Below, in pieces: positions 32,835 to 41,266 of a DNA stretch of 64,000 nt. Both the position numbers and the translations under genes were made by a program. The stretch's first letter is position 1. Each line of letters begins with the position of its first letter. The notes under the pieces were generated by a model. The model was given only the letters and a program-made list of their open reading frames with translations, did no database searches and was not told where the DNA came from. Source of the DNA: an uncultured Acetatifactor sp. (GTDB lineage Bacteria; Bacillota; Clostridia; Lachnospirales; Lachnospiraceae); the NCBI GenBank assembly GCA_910577235.1, contig CAJTMX010000017.1, positions 24,562 through 88,561 of the forward strand, written 5' to 3'.

Positions 32835-32870
32835 TTGGTGTATGTTAACTCTAACACCAAATGAGTGCAA
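32835..32870 (-). promoter_or_regulatory. Promoter with overlapping operator for the minus-strand regulatory operon
   Basis: On the minus strand TTGCAC (32870-32865) and TAACAT (32847-32842) are exactly 17 bases apart. A palindrome TTGGTGT...ACACCAA (32835-32841 and 32854-32860) covers the -10 and spacer. The start would lie about 20 bases before ATG 32816. This geometry suits repression by the XRE protein of the same operon. Confidence 0.55.
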
Positions 32871-33125
32871 TCCTAAAATATACTAAATTATTTGTTTTAC
32901 TAAAGGTGTGATAGATTAAAAGATAATTTAAGATATGCCTTTCACTTTTGACTTGATTATTGGAATTACAATTGAATTAAAATGTATTATGCATATGAAA
33001 GATGATGGATGCAGAATGGCATACCAATAAACATAGGCCTTAAAAATCAAGAAAAAAATAAAAAAATTATAAAAATATTGTAATATTTGGAAGTTTTTCG
33101 GTAGTATATAAGTAGGAGGGATAAT

Positions 33126-33683
33126 ATGGATGACAGTAAGATCATAGAATTATTTTTTTTAAGATCGGAACAAGCTGTAATAGAGCTTTCATCTAAATAT
33201 GGCGAGATCTGCATAAAGATAGCCTTTAATATTTTAAATAATTTGGAAGATGCGGAAGAATGTGTTAATGACACATATATGGGTACATGGAACAGTATTC
33301 CACCACAAAAACCGAATCCATTAAGTACATATGTTTGTAAAATCGCCAGAAATATAGCGCTAAAGAGATATCGATATAACACAGCAAAAAAAAGGAATAG
33401 TTTTTACGATATATCACTTTCTGAATTGGAAGATTGCATTCCTTCTGCTGCGCAGAATACAGTTTCCAGCACGGAAGAAGATTTGACTGAGATTATTGAA
33501 CATTTCTTAGATTCATTGGATAAGAAAAGCCGTATTATGTTTGTTAAAAGATATTGGTATGCTGAGTCTATAGCAGCAATAGCAACAGAATTTGATATGA
33601 CAGAAAACCATGTGGCGGTAAGATTGTTGCGTACCAGAAATAAAATGAAAACATATTTAGAAAAGAAAGGCGTCATAGTGTGA
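33126..33683 (+). CDS. ECF-type RNA polymerase sigma factor
   Basis: This 185-residue sigma-70 family protein has a region 2 segment (AFNILNNLEDAEECVNDTYMGTWNSIPPQKPNPLSTYVCKIARNIALKRYR) and a region 4 helix-turn-helix (SLDKKSRIMFVKRYWYAESIAAIATEFDMTENHVAVRLLRTRNKMKTYL). It begins the AT-rich cargo block; base use differs sharply from the ICE genes to the left. The next gene, read with a four-base overlap, encodes a membrane protein that is likely its anti-sigma factor. It probably switches on the following secreted-protein genes in response to an envelope signal. Confidence 0.88.
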   Translation: MDDSKIIELFFLRSEQAVIELSSKYGEICIKIAFNILNNLEDAEECVNDTYMGTWNSIPPQKPNPLSTYVCKIARNIALKRYRYNTAKKRNSFYDISLSELEDCIPSAAQNTVSSTEEDLTEIIEHFLDSLDKKSRIMFVKRYWYAESIAAIATEFDMTENHVAVRLLRTRNKMKTYLEKKGVIV

Positions 33684-34393
33684 ATAGTACAAATAAAATT
33701 GCAAATGCAATAGGAAATATTGATGATAGATTTATTTTGGAAGCGTTTAAGCATCGCTCTCATTTGGCAATGCATCAGAAAATTCGATTATTTGGAGCGA
33801 TTGCGGCGAGCATATGCTTTATGATTGGAACCATGGTGTTGTTGAATAAAAATAGTCACATTTCGATAGCAGTCTATGCATATGAATCAAACGAGATGCT
33901 TGAAAACGGGAAGACGCTATTAATGTCTGGAAGAATTAGTAACGATGGAGAAATGCGGGGACATCCGCTGATGTTTTATGTTTTGGGAAATGAAATAGAG
34001 AGTATACGATTTTCCTGCAAAAATGAATGGATTTCTTTTGTGGATTGGACAGAGCAGAGGGGGGATTATGGGTTAAGTAAAAATTTTACAGTTGCATACG
34101 GGAGTAGGGAAGAGGATTATTCTTATTTGGTAGTAGATTGGGTACCTCAAAATATAATAAGGAAACTGACTGATAATCAGGCCCTGCGGATATCTGATTT
34201 ATCACAGGATGAGAAAGAAGATATTATTGTCATGGAGATTTCTTATTTAAACGGAGAAACCGAAACTGTAGCAATATGGATTAGACTGAATGACAACGGA
34301 AAATTTGAAACATTTATAAATAAATATCAAATTACAGAAAAAGATGGGTTTATAAATCGACCGGATAGTATGCCAATTGAGCATCAGCCATAA
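33680..34393 (+). CDS. Anti-sigma-like single-pass membrane protein
   Basis: This 237-residue protein has a short cytoplasmic N-terminus (IGNIDDRFILEAFKHRSHL), one membrane helix (LFGAIAASICFMIGTMVLL, about residues 36-55) and an extracellular domain of about 170 residues. The GTG start at 33680 overlaps the sigma factor stop. A sigma factor followed by a coupled membrane protein is the classic ECF/anti-sigma pair. The N-terminal part lacks an obvious HxxxCxxC zinc motif. The extracellular part is not recognised and may sense the signal. Confidence 0.65.
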   Translation: MNSTNKIANAIGNIDDRFILEAFKHRSHLAMHQKIRLFGAIAASICFMIGTMVLLNKNSHISIAVYAYESNEMLENGKTLLMSGRISNDGEMRGHPLMFYVLGNEIESIRFSCKNEWISFVDWTEQRGDYGLSKNFTVAYGSREEDYSYLVVDWVPQNIIRKLTDNQALRISDLSQDEKEDIIVMEISYLNGETETVAIWIRLNDNGKFETFINKYQITEKDGFINRPDSMPIEHQP

Positions 34394-34408
34394 TAGGAGA
34401 GAAAGAAC

Positions 34409-34885
34409 ATGAAAGTATCAAAAAGTATAATAATGGCATTGACAATAGCACTATTATTTACGGGATGCGTAGGGGATACGTTTTCGGATAAAGATATAGA
34501 AGAAATAGAACAGCCCTTGGAGTTGGAGACGCAAGAGGAGGTGATGGAGGAATGCGTAGAAAAAAGCAATGCTGAAAGTATCAATTTGTCAGAACATCAA
34601 GAACTTATAGCCGATAATGATAGCGCAAGTTTGATACTATCAGAAGAAGAGTTAGTGCGGATACGGTTAATGGCAGAGGAATATTATGTTTCCATCAATC
34701 GTAAAATGCTTGACTTTACAAGGGCAGATCCTGTATCTTCATTCAATCGAGAATATGAAGGGTATGAGCATGATGAAGTAGTATTATTTGAAGTATCCGT
34801 AGAGAATAGTGAAAACAAAAGATATATTGCAATCGGAAGTAAGGACGGTTGGAACAGTTGTAACATATTAAACGAAGGATATTGA
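34409..34885 (+). CDS. Small lipoprotein of unknown function
   Basis: This 158-residue lipoprotein has the signal MKVSKSIIMALTIALLFTGC with the lipobox LFTGC. A Glu-rich linker and a compact domain of about 80 residues follow (EEELVRIRLMAEEYYVSINRKMLDFTRADPV, then VVLFEVSVENSENKRYIAIG). It lies 15 bases downstream of the anti-sigma-like gene, in the same transcript. Function unknown; probably exposed on the outer face of the membrane. Confidence 0.65.
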   Translation: MKVSKSIIMALTIALLFTGCVGDTFSDKDIEEIEQPLELETQEEVMEECVEKSNAESINLSEHQELIADNDSASLILSEEELVRIRLMAEEYYVSINRKMLDFTRADPVSSFNREYEGYEHDEVVLFEVSVENSENKRYIAIGSKDGWNSCNILNEGY

Positions 34886-34901
34886 AAGGAAAGGAGAACC
34901 T

Positions 34902-35930
34902 ATGAAAAAATTTATGAGGAGAACTGGAATGATGGTTGCGATTGCACTGTCAATGACAATGGTGTTGGGAACTCATGCGCTTGCGAGCGAGCCTGAAAAT
35001 TTGGATGATTCCATTAGGGCGGAAATTAATGAATATGTGTCCGAACAGTATTCGTCCTTGAGTAGTGTTGAACAGGGTGAAATGGCAGAGGAAATTTATC
35101 AGGAAAAGTATGCATCTGTTGCTTCTGTAAATGTGGATGAAAGCGTAGCCGAAGACTTTGCTGATATAGCTTATCAGAACATGATGGAGCGGGAGACATA
35201 TATTGCGGAGTTGATCAGTTTATATAGTGGTACAGAAACAAACACTACAGAGTGGGAGTATAATTTAAATTATTTGAAAACGCACTATAACGAAATTACT
35301 TCCATGGAAGAAGTGAACACCATGTATGTGGACATATACATTGAGGATTATGACATTGTACAGGCTACCAAAGATATGCCGATTGCGCAGATAAATGGAG
35401 TAAGAACACGTGCATCTTCTTATAGTACAACAGATGCGGTTGCTTATGCCGAACAGCATTACAATACATATAATTCGGCGTATCCGGACTGGACATCCTA
35501 TGGTGGAGATTGTGCCAATTTTATTTCACAGTGTTTATATGCTGGCGGAAAGGATATGAAAGGAACACCGGGAACATCTGAGGCCGCTCAGAATTGGGCA
35601 AATTGGTTCTCAACAGGAAGTAGTTGTAATACAAAGAATGTTTCATCAACTTGGCGAGGCGCTAACGCATTCAAAAGCTATTGGCAGAGTAACGCAAGTG
35701 GATATTCCACATTTACTACAGTCGGATCTGAATCTTATAATTATGGTTTCAAAGGAGATGCGATTTCTCTATTAAGCAGTAACGGGAGTGCATATCATAC
35801 ACTAATGATCGTAGGGTATGATTCGGCCAATAAGGACTTTATTGTTGCTGCCCATACTAGCAATACGAAAACTGCCCATTTAAGTGACTATTCGCCAGCA
35901 GGAGGATTTATTATTTTTAACATGCGATAA
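34902..35930 (+). CDS. Secreted amidase-domain protein (Amidase_6-like)
   Basis: This 342-residue secreted protein has a signal peptide ending in THALA and a helical middle region (about residues 30-165). The C-terminal amidase_6 domain contains AVAYAEQHYNTYNSAYPDWTSYGGDCANFISQCLYAGG, with the presumed catalytic Cys in GDCANFIS. HTLMIVGYD and a final AAHTSNTKTAHL supply the likely His residues. Such proteins are cysteine peptidase-like enzymes acting on cell-wall or external peptides. It follows the sigma/anti-sigma genes by 16 bases from the lipoprotein and is probably a regulated effector of that system. Confidence 0.8.
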   Translation: MKKFMRRTGMMVAIALSMTMVLGTHALASEPENLDDSIRAEINEYVSEQYSSLSSVEQGEMAEEIYQEKYASVASVNVDESVAEDFADIAYQNMMERETYIAELISLYSGTETNTTEWEYNLNYLKTHYNEITSMEEVNTMYVDIYIEDYDIVQATKDMPIAQINGVRTRASSYSTTDAVAYAEQHYNTYNSAYPDWTSYGGDCANFISQCLYAGGKDMKGTPGTSEAAQNWANWFSTGSSCNTKNVSSTWRGANAFKSYWQSNASGYSTFTTVGSESYNYGFKGDAISLLSSNGSAYHTLMIVGYDSANKDFIVAAHTSNTKTAHLSDYSPAGGFIIFNMR

Positions 35931-36066
35931 GGAGGTGCTTTAGTCTCTCAAAGAAGATTTACCCGCAGCTCTGCTACGGAGGGTTTCATTTTAGGTATAA
36001 TAGTTTATACACTATATAACTGGATAATACAAATAAACAATATAACCAATAACGGAGGAAGAATTC

Positions 36067-36594
36067 GTGAATATGAAAAAGACTATAAAAACAAAATTAG
36101 CATGTTTAATGATCGCAATGGTATCTTTGATAGTAGTGGTTTCACCGCTTTCGGTTCAGGCAGCTACGATAAGTGATGCTTCGGTATCAAAGCCATTAGT
36201 TGGTATAGTTGATGCCACTTCATTAAATGTAAGAGAATCCGCAAGTACAAGTTCAAAGAAAGTTGCATCACTTTTTAAGTATGATCCTGTGATGGTGGTT
36301 GGAGAATCCGGTGATTTTTATAAAATAATGTATAATACAAATGGAGATTTCGGCTATGTGTATAAATCTTATTTATATGTAGTGGAAAGTGACTATTATT
36401 TGCAGGCAAATACTACTAGTGGAAATTTAAATATGCGTTCTTGCGGAGAAACTTCCTGTAGTATTGTTGCATCGGTGCCTAATAAGGTATCTTTTGGATA
36501 TTTTAATGATATTGACCCCGAATGGTATGTCGGAGTATATGGGAATGTACGTGGATTTACATCAAGGCAGTACACAAGCAGACTTACGTTTTGA
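36067..36594 (+). CDS. Secreted protein with two SH3-type domains
   Basis: This 175-residue exported protein has a signal peptide ([33 protein letters not shown]) and two bacterial SH3-like repeats. One is [22 protein letters not shown] followed by [13 protein letters not shown]; the other is [22 protein letters not shown] followed by [12 protein letters not shown]. Such domains bind peptidoglycan peptides. Start is GTG 36067 or ATG 36073 behind CGGAGGAAG. It may act with the preceding amidase at the cell wall. The 136-base gap upstream has a good -10 (TATAAT, 35996-36001) but no clear -35. Confidence 0.75.
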   Translation: MNMKKTIKTKLACLMIAMVSLIVVVSPLSVQAATISDASVSKPLVGIVDATSLNVRESASTSSKKVASLFKYDPVMVVGESGDFYKIMYNTNGDFGYVYKSYLYVVESDYYLQANTTSGNLNMRSCGETSCSIVASVPNKVSFGYFNDIDPEWYVGVYGNVRGFTSRQYTSRLTF

Positions 36595-36778
36595 TTTAGA
36601 AATATCATAATAGGATTTGGGCGTCAAAAAGTCAAATTTTGAAACTCTCACTGTCATATTGTATACAAATCCGTATCCAATAGCCACTTATAGAGTTTGC
36701 TGACATTCGATTTTTTGTAATTATTGCACAAGCCATTTTGACCAGATACCCGTTTACACCCTAATCATAGTAGATTTT

Positions 36779-36814
36779 CCGCTTATATAAGTAATATAGA
36801 ACTTATATAAGCGG
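36779..36814. repeat. 14-bp perfect inverted repeat in intergenic region
   Basis: CCGCTTATATAAGT at 36779-36792 is inverted exactly at 36801-36814 with an eight-base loop. The surrounding gap 36595-36987 has no gene. There is no T-run beyond it, so it is more like an operator or element end than a terminator. Confidence 0.7.
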
Positions 36815-36987
36815 ATACTTGATTATCGACTGGAGGCATGCGAGATGTACATAACAAATTTAAATTGGGGTGAAGTTGGCAGATTGTCAGTGTTCTTTTT
36901 GGTGCAAACAGATAACAGCTCCTTATAGGAGAAGAGCAGGCTACTGGCTAAGCTGTCAGTTCTGATCTTGAAAGGATGAAAGTAATT

Positions 36988-39207
36988 ATGAAAAAAATGT
37001 TAATAATTGTACTGACAGTTATTTCAATGCTGTTCTTGCTAACGGCTTGCGGTGAACAGGAAAAAGTAGCAGAGCCAGCTGGTCAAAATATACCGAATTC
37101 ATCAGAACAAAAAGTAGTATCTTCATGGCAGGAAAGCAGAATAGCATTAAATAAATGTTTTACAGGAGTTACTCTAAAAAATAACATGCTATATGGATAT
37201 GGAGAGAAAAACGGTATTGTCATAATAACGGTATGCAACCTCCTATCAGGCGACATTATTCGAGAAATTGAACTTTTGGAAGCTACGGCTGTACAAAGCA
37301 TATCTGTGGATGGACAGGGAGATATTTATGTGCTGGGTACAACAGTAGAGGGTTATGAGTTTTGGAAGATTACAGGGGAGGGTGAAATACAATTATTAGG
37401 GCAGATTGTGCTGGAAGATGTGGATGAGGCAATTAATGTTATGCCAAAGGGTATCTGTGTAGATGCGGAAAACCAGATTTATTTGTGGTATGAAATGGGA
37501 ATACCGGCAAACATATTTTATGAAGATGAGCCAGCGGATGTTTATTCCATGACAGATAGAATTTATGTTAAAGATAATAATCTGAGGACTCTATTCTACG
37601 AACAGGTGCCTAATTCAAAGGGAACACAACTGAAAAATTTCTATTTTGATGAAAAAGGGAAACCAATATTATTGATTAAAGACTCAGAAGGCTTTTATCT
37701 ACAGGGATTGTGCGAGGATGATACGATTTTACGAGTAGACTTGAACGAAGAATTTTTGCAGATGGATTTTGAAGTTTTCTCTCTAAGTGAGGAAGGGTTC
37801 ATTTTCTGTAGTGGTAGCAGTTTATATCAGTATTTGTTTCATGGACAAGACTGCAAAAAAATTTTGGATCTTTTGGCATATGGGATTTTCCCTGAAGATA
37901 TTTTGTATTTGGGCTTTTGGGATGAAACTTTTGAAATTGTGGATAACTACAGGAAGGGTGGATATTCAGAGTACACACAACTCAAAATGGGAGAAGATGA
38001 AAAGAGTATATTGCGGCTGGGAACTTTGCAAATATCTGGCGGGCTGGAACAGATTGTGACAGAGTTTAACCGCTATCAAGATGATATAAGAATAGAAGTT
38101 GTTGATTATTATGAGGATGGACATTTTGAAGAAGGCATAGAACAACTGAAACTTGATATCGTGAAAGGGACAGCGCCGGATGTTTTAGATGTTTCTATGA
38201 TAGACTATCAATTTCTCGCTGCAAAAGGAGCGTTGGTGGATTTATATGAATATATGGGTCAAGATGAAATGTGCGGCCGGAGTATGCTACAGGAAAATAT
38301 TTTGAATGCGTATGAGGTAAATGGTAAGCTGTTCAGTATTGCACCGGCTTTTCAAATATATTCTATGTGGGGAAAGAATTCCCTAACTGGCGGCAGACAT
38401 GGTATTTCAGTGCAGGAAATGAGGGAGATGCTGGAAATCCAAGGAAAGGATATAAACGCTATTTGGGGATTTTCCGCAGATGAACCTGTGCTTACAACAC
38501 TATGTACTTTTGAAATGGATAAGTATGTTGATTGGGAAAAAGGGACTTGTGATTTTGAAGGAGAATTGTTTTCCTCGGTTTTGGAGTTTGCGGCAGAATA
38601 TACAGGTTATGAGGGGGATGATTTTTTAACTGATGTGCAAAGAGACAATATTTTATTGTCGGTAGGGGAAATAGATTCTGCGGCAAAGTTTCAACTGGAA
38701 AAGGAGATATATGGGGACGATATAAATTTTGTGGGGTATCCTACAACGAAAGGGTCAGGAACAGCGGTAGGGTTTTATGGAAGTGAATTGGCTGTTAATG
38801 CGGGGAGTGAAAAGAAAGATGAGGCATGGAGGTTTGTGAGGTATTATCTATTGAATGGATATAAAGGCAATGGTTTTCCTCTGTGCAAAGAGCAGTTCGA
38901 TGAAACCATGAGCAAATCAATGGAAAAAGAATATGTTTTTGATGGTGAAGAGCAGTATGAGATACCAAAATTGACTTGGGGAAATGGAGGAAATTATATT
39001 GAAATTTATGCAGCAGATCTGGAAACTGTGAGCGCAATAAAGAATCTGGTAGCAGGAATAGAATACAAATTTCAATATCATACAGAAATACAGGCAATTA
39101 TCAATGAGGAAGCCGAAAGCTATTTTGCAGGACAAAAAACAATAGAAGAAGTTGTTGCAGTGATTCAAAACAGAGTCAGTTTGTATTTACAGGAGCAATT
39201 GAATTAA
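36988..39207 (+). CDS. Fused lipoprotein: propeller-like N-terminus plus solute-binding-protein domain
   Basis: This 739-residue lipoprotein has the signal MKKMLIIVLTVISMLFLLTAC. The first half (about 45-330) is beta-rich with propeller-like repeats (IRVDGQGDIYVLGTT-type, VYLWYEMG-like). The second half (about 345-739) is an extracellular solute-binding domain of ABC transporters (GLEQIVTEFNRYQDDIRIEVVDYY, APDVLDVSMIDYQFLAAKGALVDLYEY). The two halves exist as separate adjacent genes at 41267 and 43283, so this is a fusion or the other is a fission. ATG 36988 is preferred over 36976 because of the AAAGGATG spacing. No permease genes are nearby, so it may sense rather than import. Confidence 0.8.
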   Translation: MKKMLIIVLTVISMLFLLTACGEQEKVAEPAGQNIPNSSEQKVVSSWQESRIALNKCFTGVTLKNNMLYGYGEKNGIVIITVCNLLSGDIIREIELLEATAVQSISVDGQGDIYVLGTTVEGYEFWKITGEGEIQLLGQIVLEDVDEAINVMPKGICVDAENQIYLWYEMGIPANIFYEDEPADVYSMTDRIYVKDNNLRTLFYEQVPNSKGTQLKNFYFDEKGKPILLIKDSEGFYLQGLCEDDTILRVDLNEEFLQMDFEVFSLSEEGFIFCSGSSLYQYLFHGQDCKKILDLLAYGIFPEDILYLGFWDETFEIVDNYRKGGYSEYTQLKMGEDEKSILRLGTLQISGGLEQIVTEFNRYQDDIRIEVVDYYEDGHFEEGIEQLKLDIVKGTAPDVLDVSMIDYQFLAAKGALVDLYEYMGQDEMCGRSMLQENILNAYEVNGKLFSIAPAFQIYSMWGKNSLTGGRHGISVQEMREMLEIQGKDINAIWGFSADEPVLTTLCTFEMDKYVDWEKGTCDFEGELFSSVLEFAAEYTGYEGDDFLTDVQRDNILLSVGEIDSAAKFQLEKEIYGDDINFVGYPTTKGSGTAVGFYGSELAVNAGSEKKDEAWRFVRYYLLNGYKGNGFPLCKEQFDETMSKSMEKEYVFDGEEQYEIPKLTWGNGGNYIEIYAADLETVSAIKNLVAGIEYKFQYHTEIQAIINEEAESYFAGQKTIEEVVAVIQNRVSLYLQEQLN

Positions 39208-39253
39208 TGAAGCTAAAGGGTGTGCGGTGATTATTATGTCAGAGTGAGAAAAA

Positions 39254-39790
39254 TTGAAAAAATTGCTGTGTGATATGAATGTATATGCATCAAGGCTGAA
39301 TGAACTACTCCGTCTGATAGAAGAGAAACTGAAAGAGATTCCATATATCGATAAGATTATGGCAATCAAAGGGATTGGTCTCGTCACAGTCAGCGGATTT
39401 ATTGCAGAGGTGGGCGACATTGGACGTTTTGACAGCTCGAAACAGCTGTAGAAACTGGCAGGATATGCGATCGTTTCAAATGATTCCGGTTAGCGTAATG
39501 GGGAGAGCCGCATCAGCTACGGGGGGTGGAAGCGCCTGTGGTATGTACTGTACAAAGCAGCGATCTCGCTGATCGGGAAAAATGCGGAGTTCGGGGAAAT
39601 ACACAATTATTTTAGGACCCGGGAAATGAATCCCTTGAAGAAGATGCAGTCAGTAGTTGCAGGGGTATGTAAGATCCTAAGGTTGTTTTACACAATCCTG
39701 ACAAAAGGGGTGGACTTTGATGGGGAAAAGTTCATGGGGATATTCAAAGGACGCAGATACAGGCAGCATAAGCCGGGATCAGAGGGATAG
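39254..39790 (+). pseudogene. IS110-family transposase remnant (C-terminal part)
   Basis: One frame, broken by two in-frame TAG stops (39449-39451 and near 39491), reads IMAIKGIGLVTVSGFIAEVGDIGRFDS, then KLAGYAIVSNDSG, ISYGGWKRLWYVLYKAAISLIGKNAEFGEIHNYFRTREMNPLKKMQSVVA and FYTILTKGVDFDG. This is the C-terminal Transposase_20 part of IS110-family transposases with its GIG motif and catalytic Ser region. The N-terminal DEDD catalytic domain is missing, so the element is dead. Confidence 0.88.
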
Positions 39791-40200
39791 AGACACGGTA
39801 GCTGAGAGGTACGGCAAATGTTCTGGCAAACATGCACCGTAAGGTGCCGGGACAGGAGGCATACCTAACAGGTTAGTAAGATTTGTTACAAAGAATGAGC
39901 CAGTAGTCGGCAGGAATATTTTCCATAGGGCATGACCCTGCAAGGGAGCTAAGCTGACACAGTGGTTATGGATAGGAAGAACGAAGAAAGCTAGGATTTC
40001 CCCTTCTGGGTGGGATGATCTTGGTAGACACGGGAGGTGGAGGTTCGCTGCCGTAGAAGGAGGGGCATACAAATGGCCATATAAAGCGGAAAGCAATGAC
40101 ATTTTACTTTGTATACCCCAAACCATCTTCTTTCGTACCAGATACAAAGAAATATCCATCATCGAGGTTCATTCATCTGATATAAGCAATAAAAAACCTT
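39791..40200. other. Non-coding tail of the IS110-type remnant
   Basis: About 300-400 bases after the transposase remnant contain no gene. They include pairable words (ATGTTCTGGCAAACAT, ACCGTAAGGTGCCGG, AGGGCATGACCCT). In some IS110-type elements the guide (bridge) RNA lies in such terminal non-coding DNA. Position fits; a specific RNA cannot be assigned. The rest up to 40549 shows nothing beyond AT-rich sequence. Confidence 0.35.
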
Positions 40201-40549
40201 GATTTTTAAGGAAAAAGACTTGACTAACGTAGGGAGGTGAAAGGGCGTTATTGAGTCAGTAAGTGCCTGTAGCTACTGTGAGGATGTGTGGTTTCCTTTG
40301 CGAAATATTGCCCATTACTCACAGGAGTAACGTGTATACACAGACATAACTCTTCAATTTTGAGTGAAACGAATAAAACAAGTAATAAAATGGCAGAAAA
40401 ACATTCTTTATAAAAAAGAATCCCATGGAAAGCAAAAGTGAGTCAGAAAAACATAGTCTGCAAGCAGAAGATTTAACACCTATTTTTTGTATTATAAAAT
40501 TGGTAAACTTACTGTTGAAAGACTTAATTGAGAAAGCGAGGAAATTGTA

Positions 40550-40972
40550 ATGAGAAAAATCAAAAAGTTCTTTGGAGTTGTATTTGCAATGGCTATGAGT
40601 ATGTCGATGTCTATGGTAGTTTTAGCGGCTGGATCTTCCGATCAAAAAACAGTACCTGGATATGGCACTCTCTCAGGATCAATCTCTGCGGGTGGCACCT
40701 ATGGAAATTATCAAATTAGTGCACCCACAAATGTTACCACTAACCCGGATAACGCATACATAAGAGTTAAAATTACTATTGAGGATATTTATGGTACAGA
40801 ACTTGACTCAGATCACAAAGATTCTGCGCGAGGAGTGACTTCTTACCCTGGACCATTCCCGGTAGTTAATTTTGACGATGTGCATGCGATTTATGCTGCT
40901 CATAATATTCAGGGCGGAAGAACATATGAGGCGCAGGTGGTCTATACGGTAACAACCACTATTCCTGATTAA
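40550..40972 (+). CDS. Small secreted protein of unknown function
   Basis: This 140-residue secreted protein has a signal peptide (KKFFGVVFAMAMSMSMSMVVLAAG; the Met/Ser repeat is a four-fold ATG-AGT/TCG-like expansion) and a compact beta-rich domain (YGNYQISAPTNVTTNPDNAYIRVKITIEDIYG, YEAQVVYTVTTTIPD). I do not recognise the family; it looks like a beta-sandwich. The ribosome site GCGAGGAAA is weak. Its neighbours are remnants of insertion sequences on the left and lipoprotein genes on the right. Confidence 0.65.
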   Translation: MRKIKKFFGVVFAMAMSMSMSMVVLAAGSSDQKTVPGYGTLSGSISAGGTYGNYQISAPTNVTTNPDNAYIRVKITIEDIYGTELDSDHKDSARGVTSYPGPFPVVNFDDVHAIYAAHNIQGGRTYEAQVVYTVTTTIPD

Positions 40973-41045
40973 AGCATATAGGGATTCAACTAATAATTGT
41001 GAAGTGTTTTCTGCCATTTTATAGTATATATAAAGTTTTAATGAA

Positions 41046-41090
41046 AGCATTCGTCAAATCAGATGTATGCATCTGTATTTGGCGAATGCT
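41046..41090. repeat. Long near-perfect hairpin downstream of the small secreted protein gene
   Basis: AGCATTCGTCAAAT (41046-41059) pairs with ATTTGGCGAATGCT (41077-41090) with one G-T pair, and CAGATG pairs with CATCTG inside it. The result is a stem of about 20 bp. There is no T-run, so it may be a bidirectional terminator, a processing site or a MITE-like scar. The gap 40973-41266 holds no gene. Confidence 0.65.
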
Positions 41091-41266
41091 GTGTTATAGT
41101 GATAATTAGTCCGTGGGGCATTTTGGTTTTTACAAGAGAATTGCACTGTATATAATTATCGTTGTGCATGTAAACAGTACCTGCGAGCGAATAAATTGAT
41201 GCCTATGCAATAATGTGATATAGTAAACAAAAACGCTTGTATATTTTGAACAACGGAGGAACTTAT

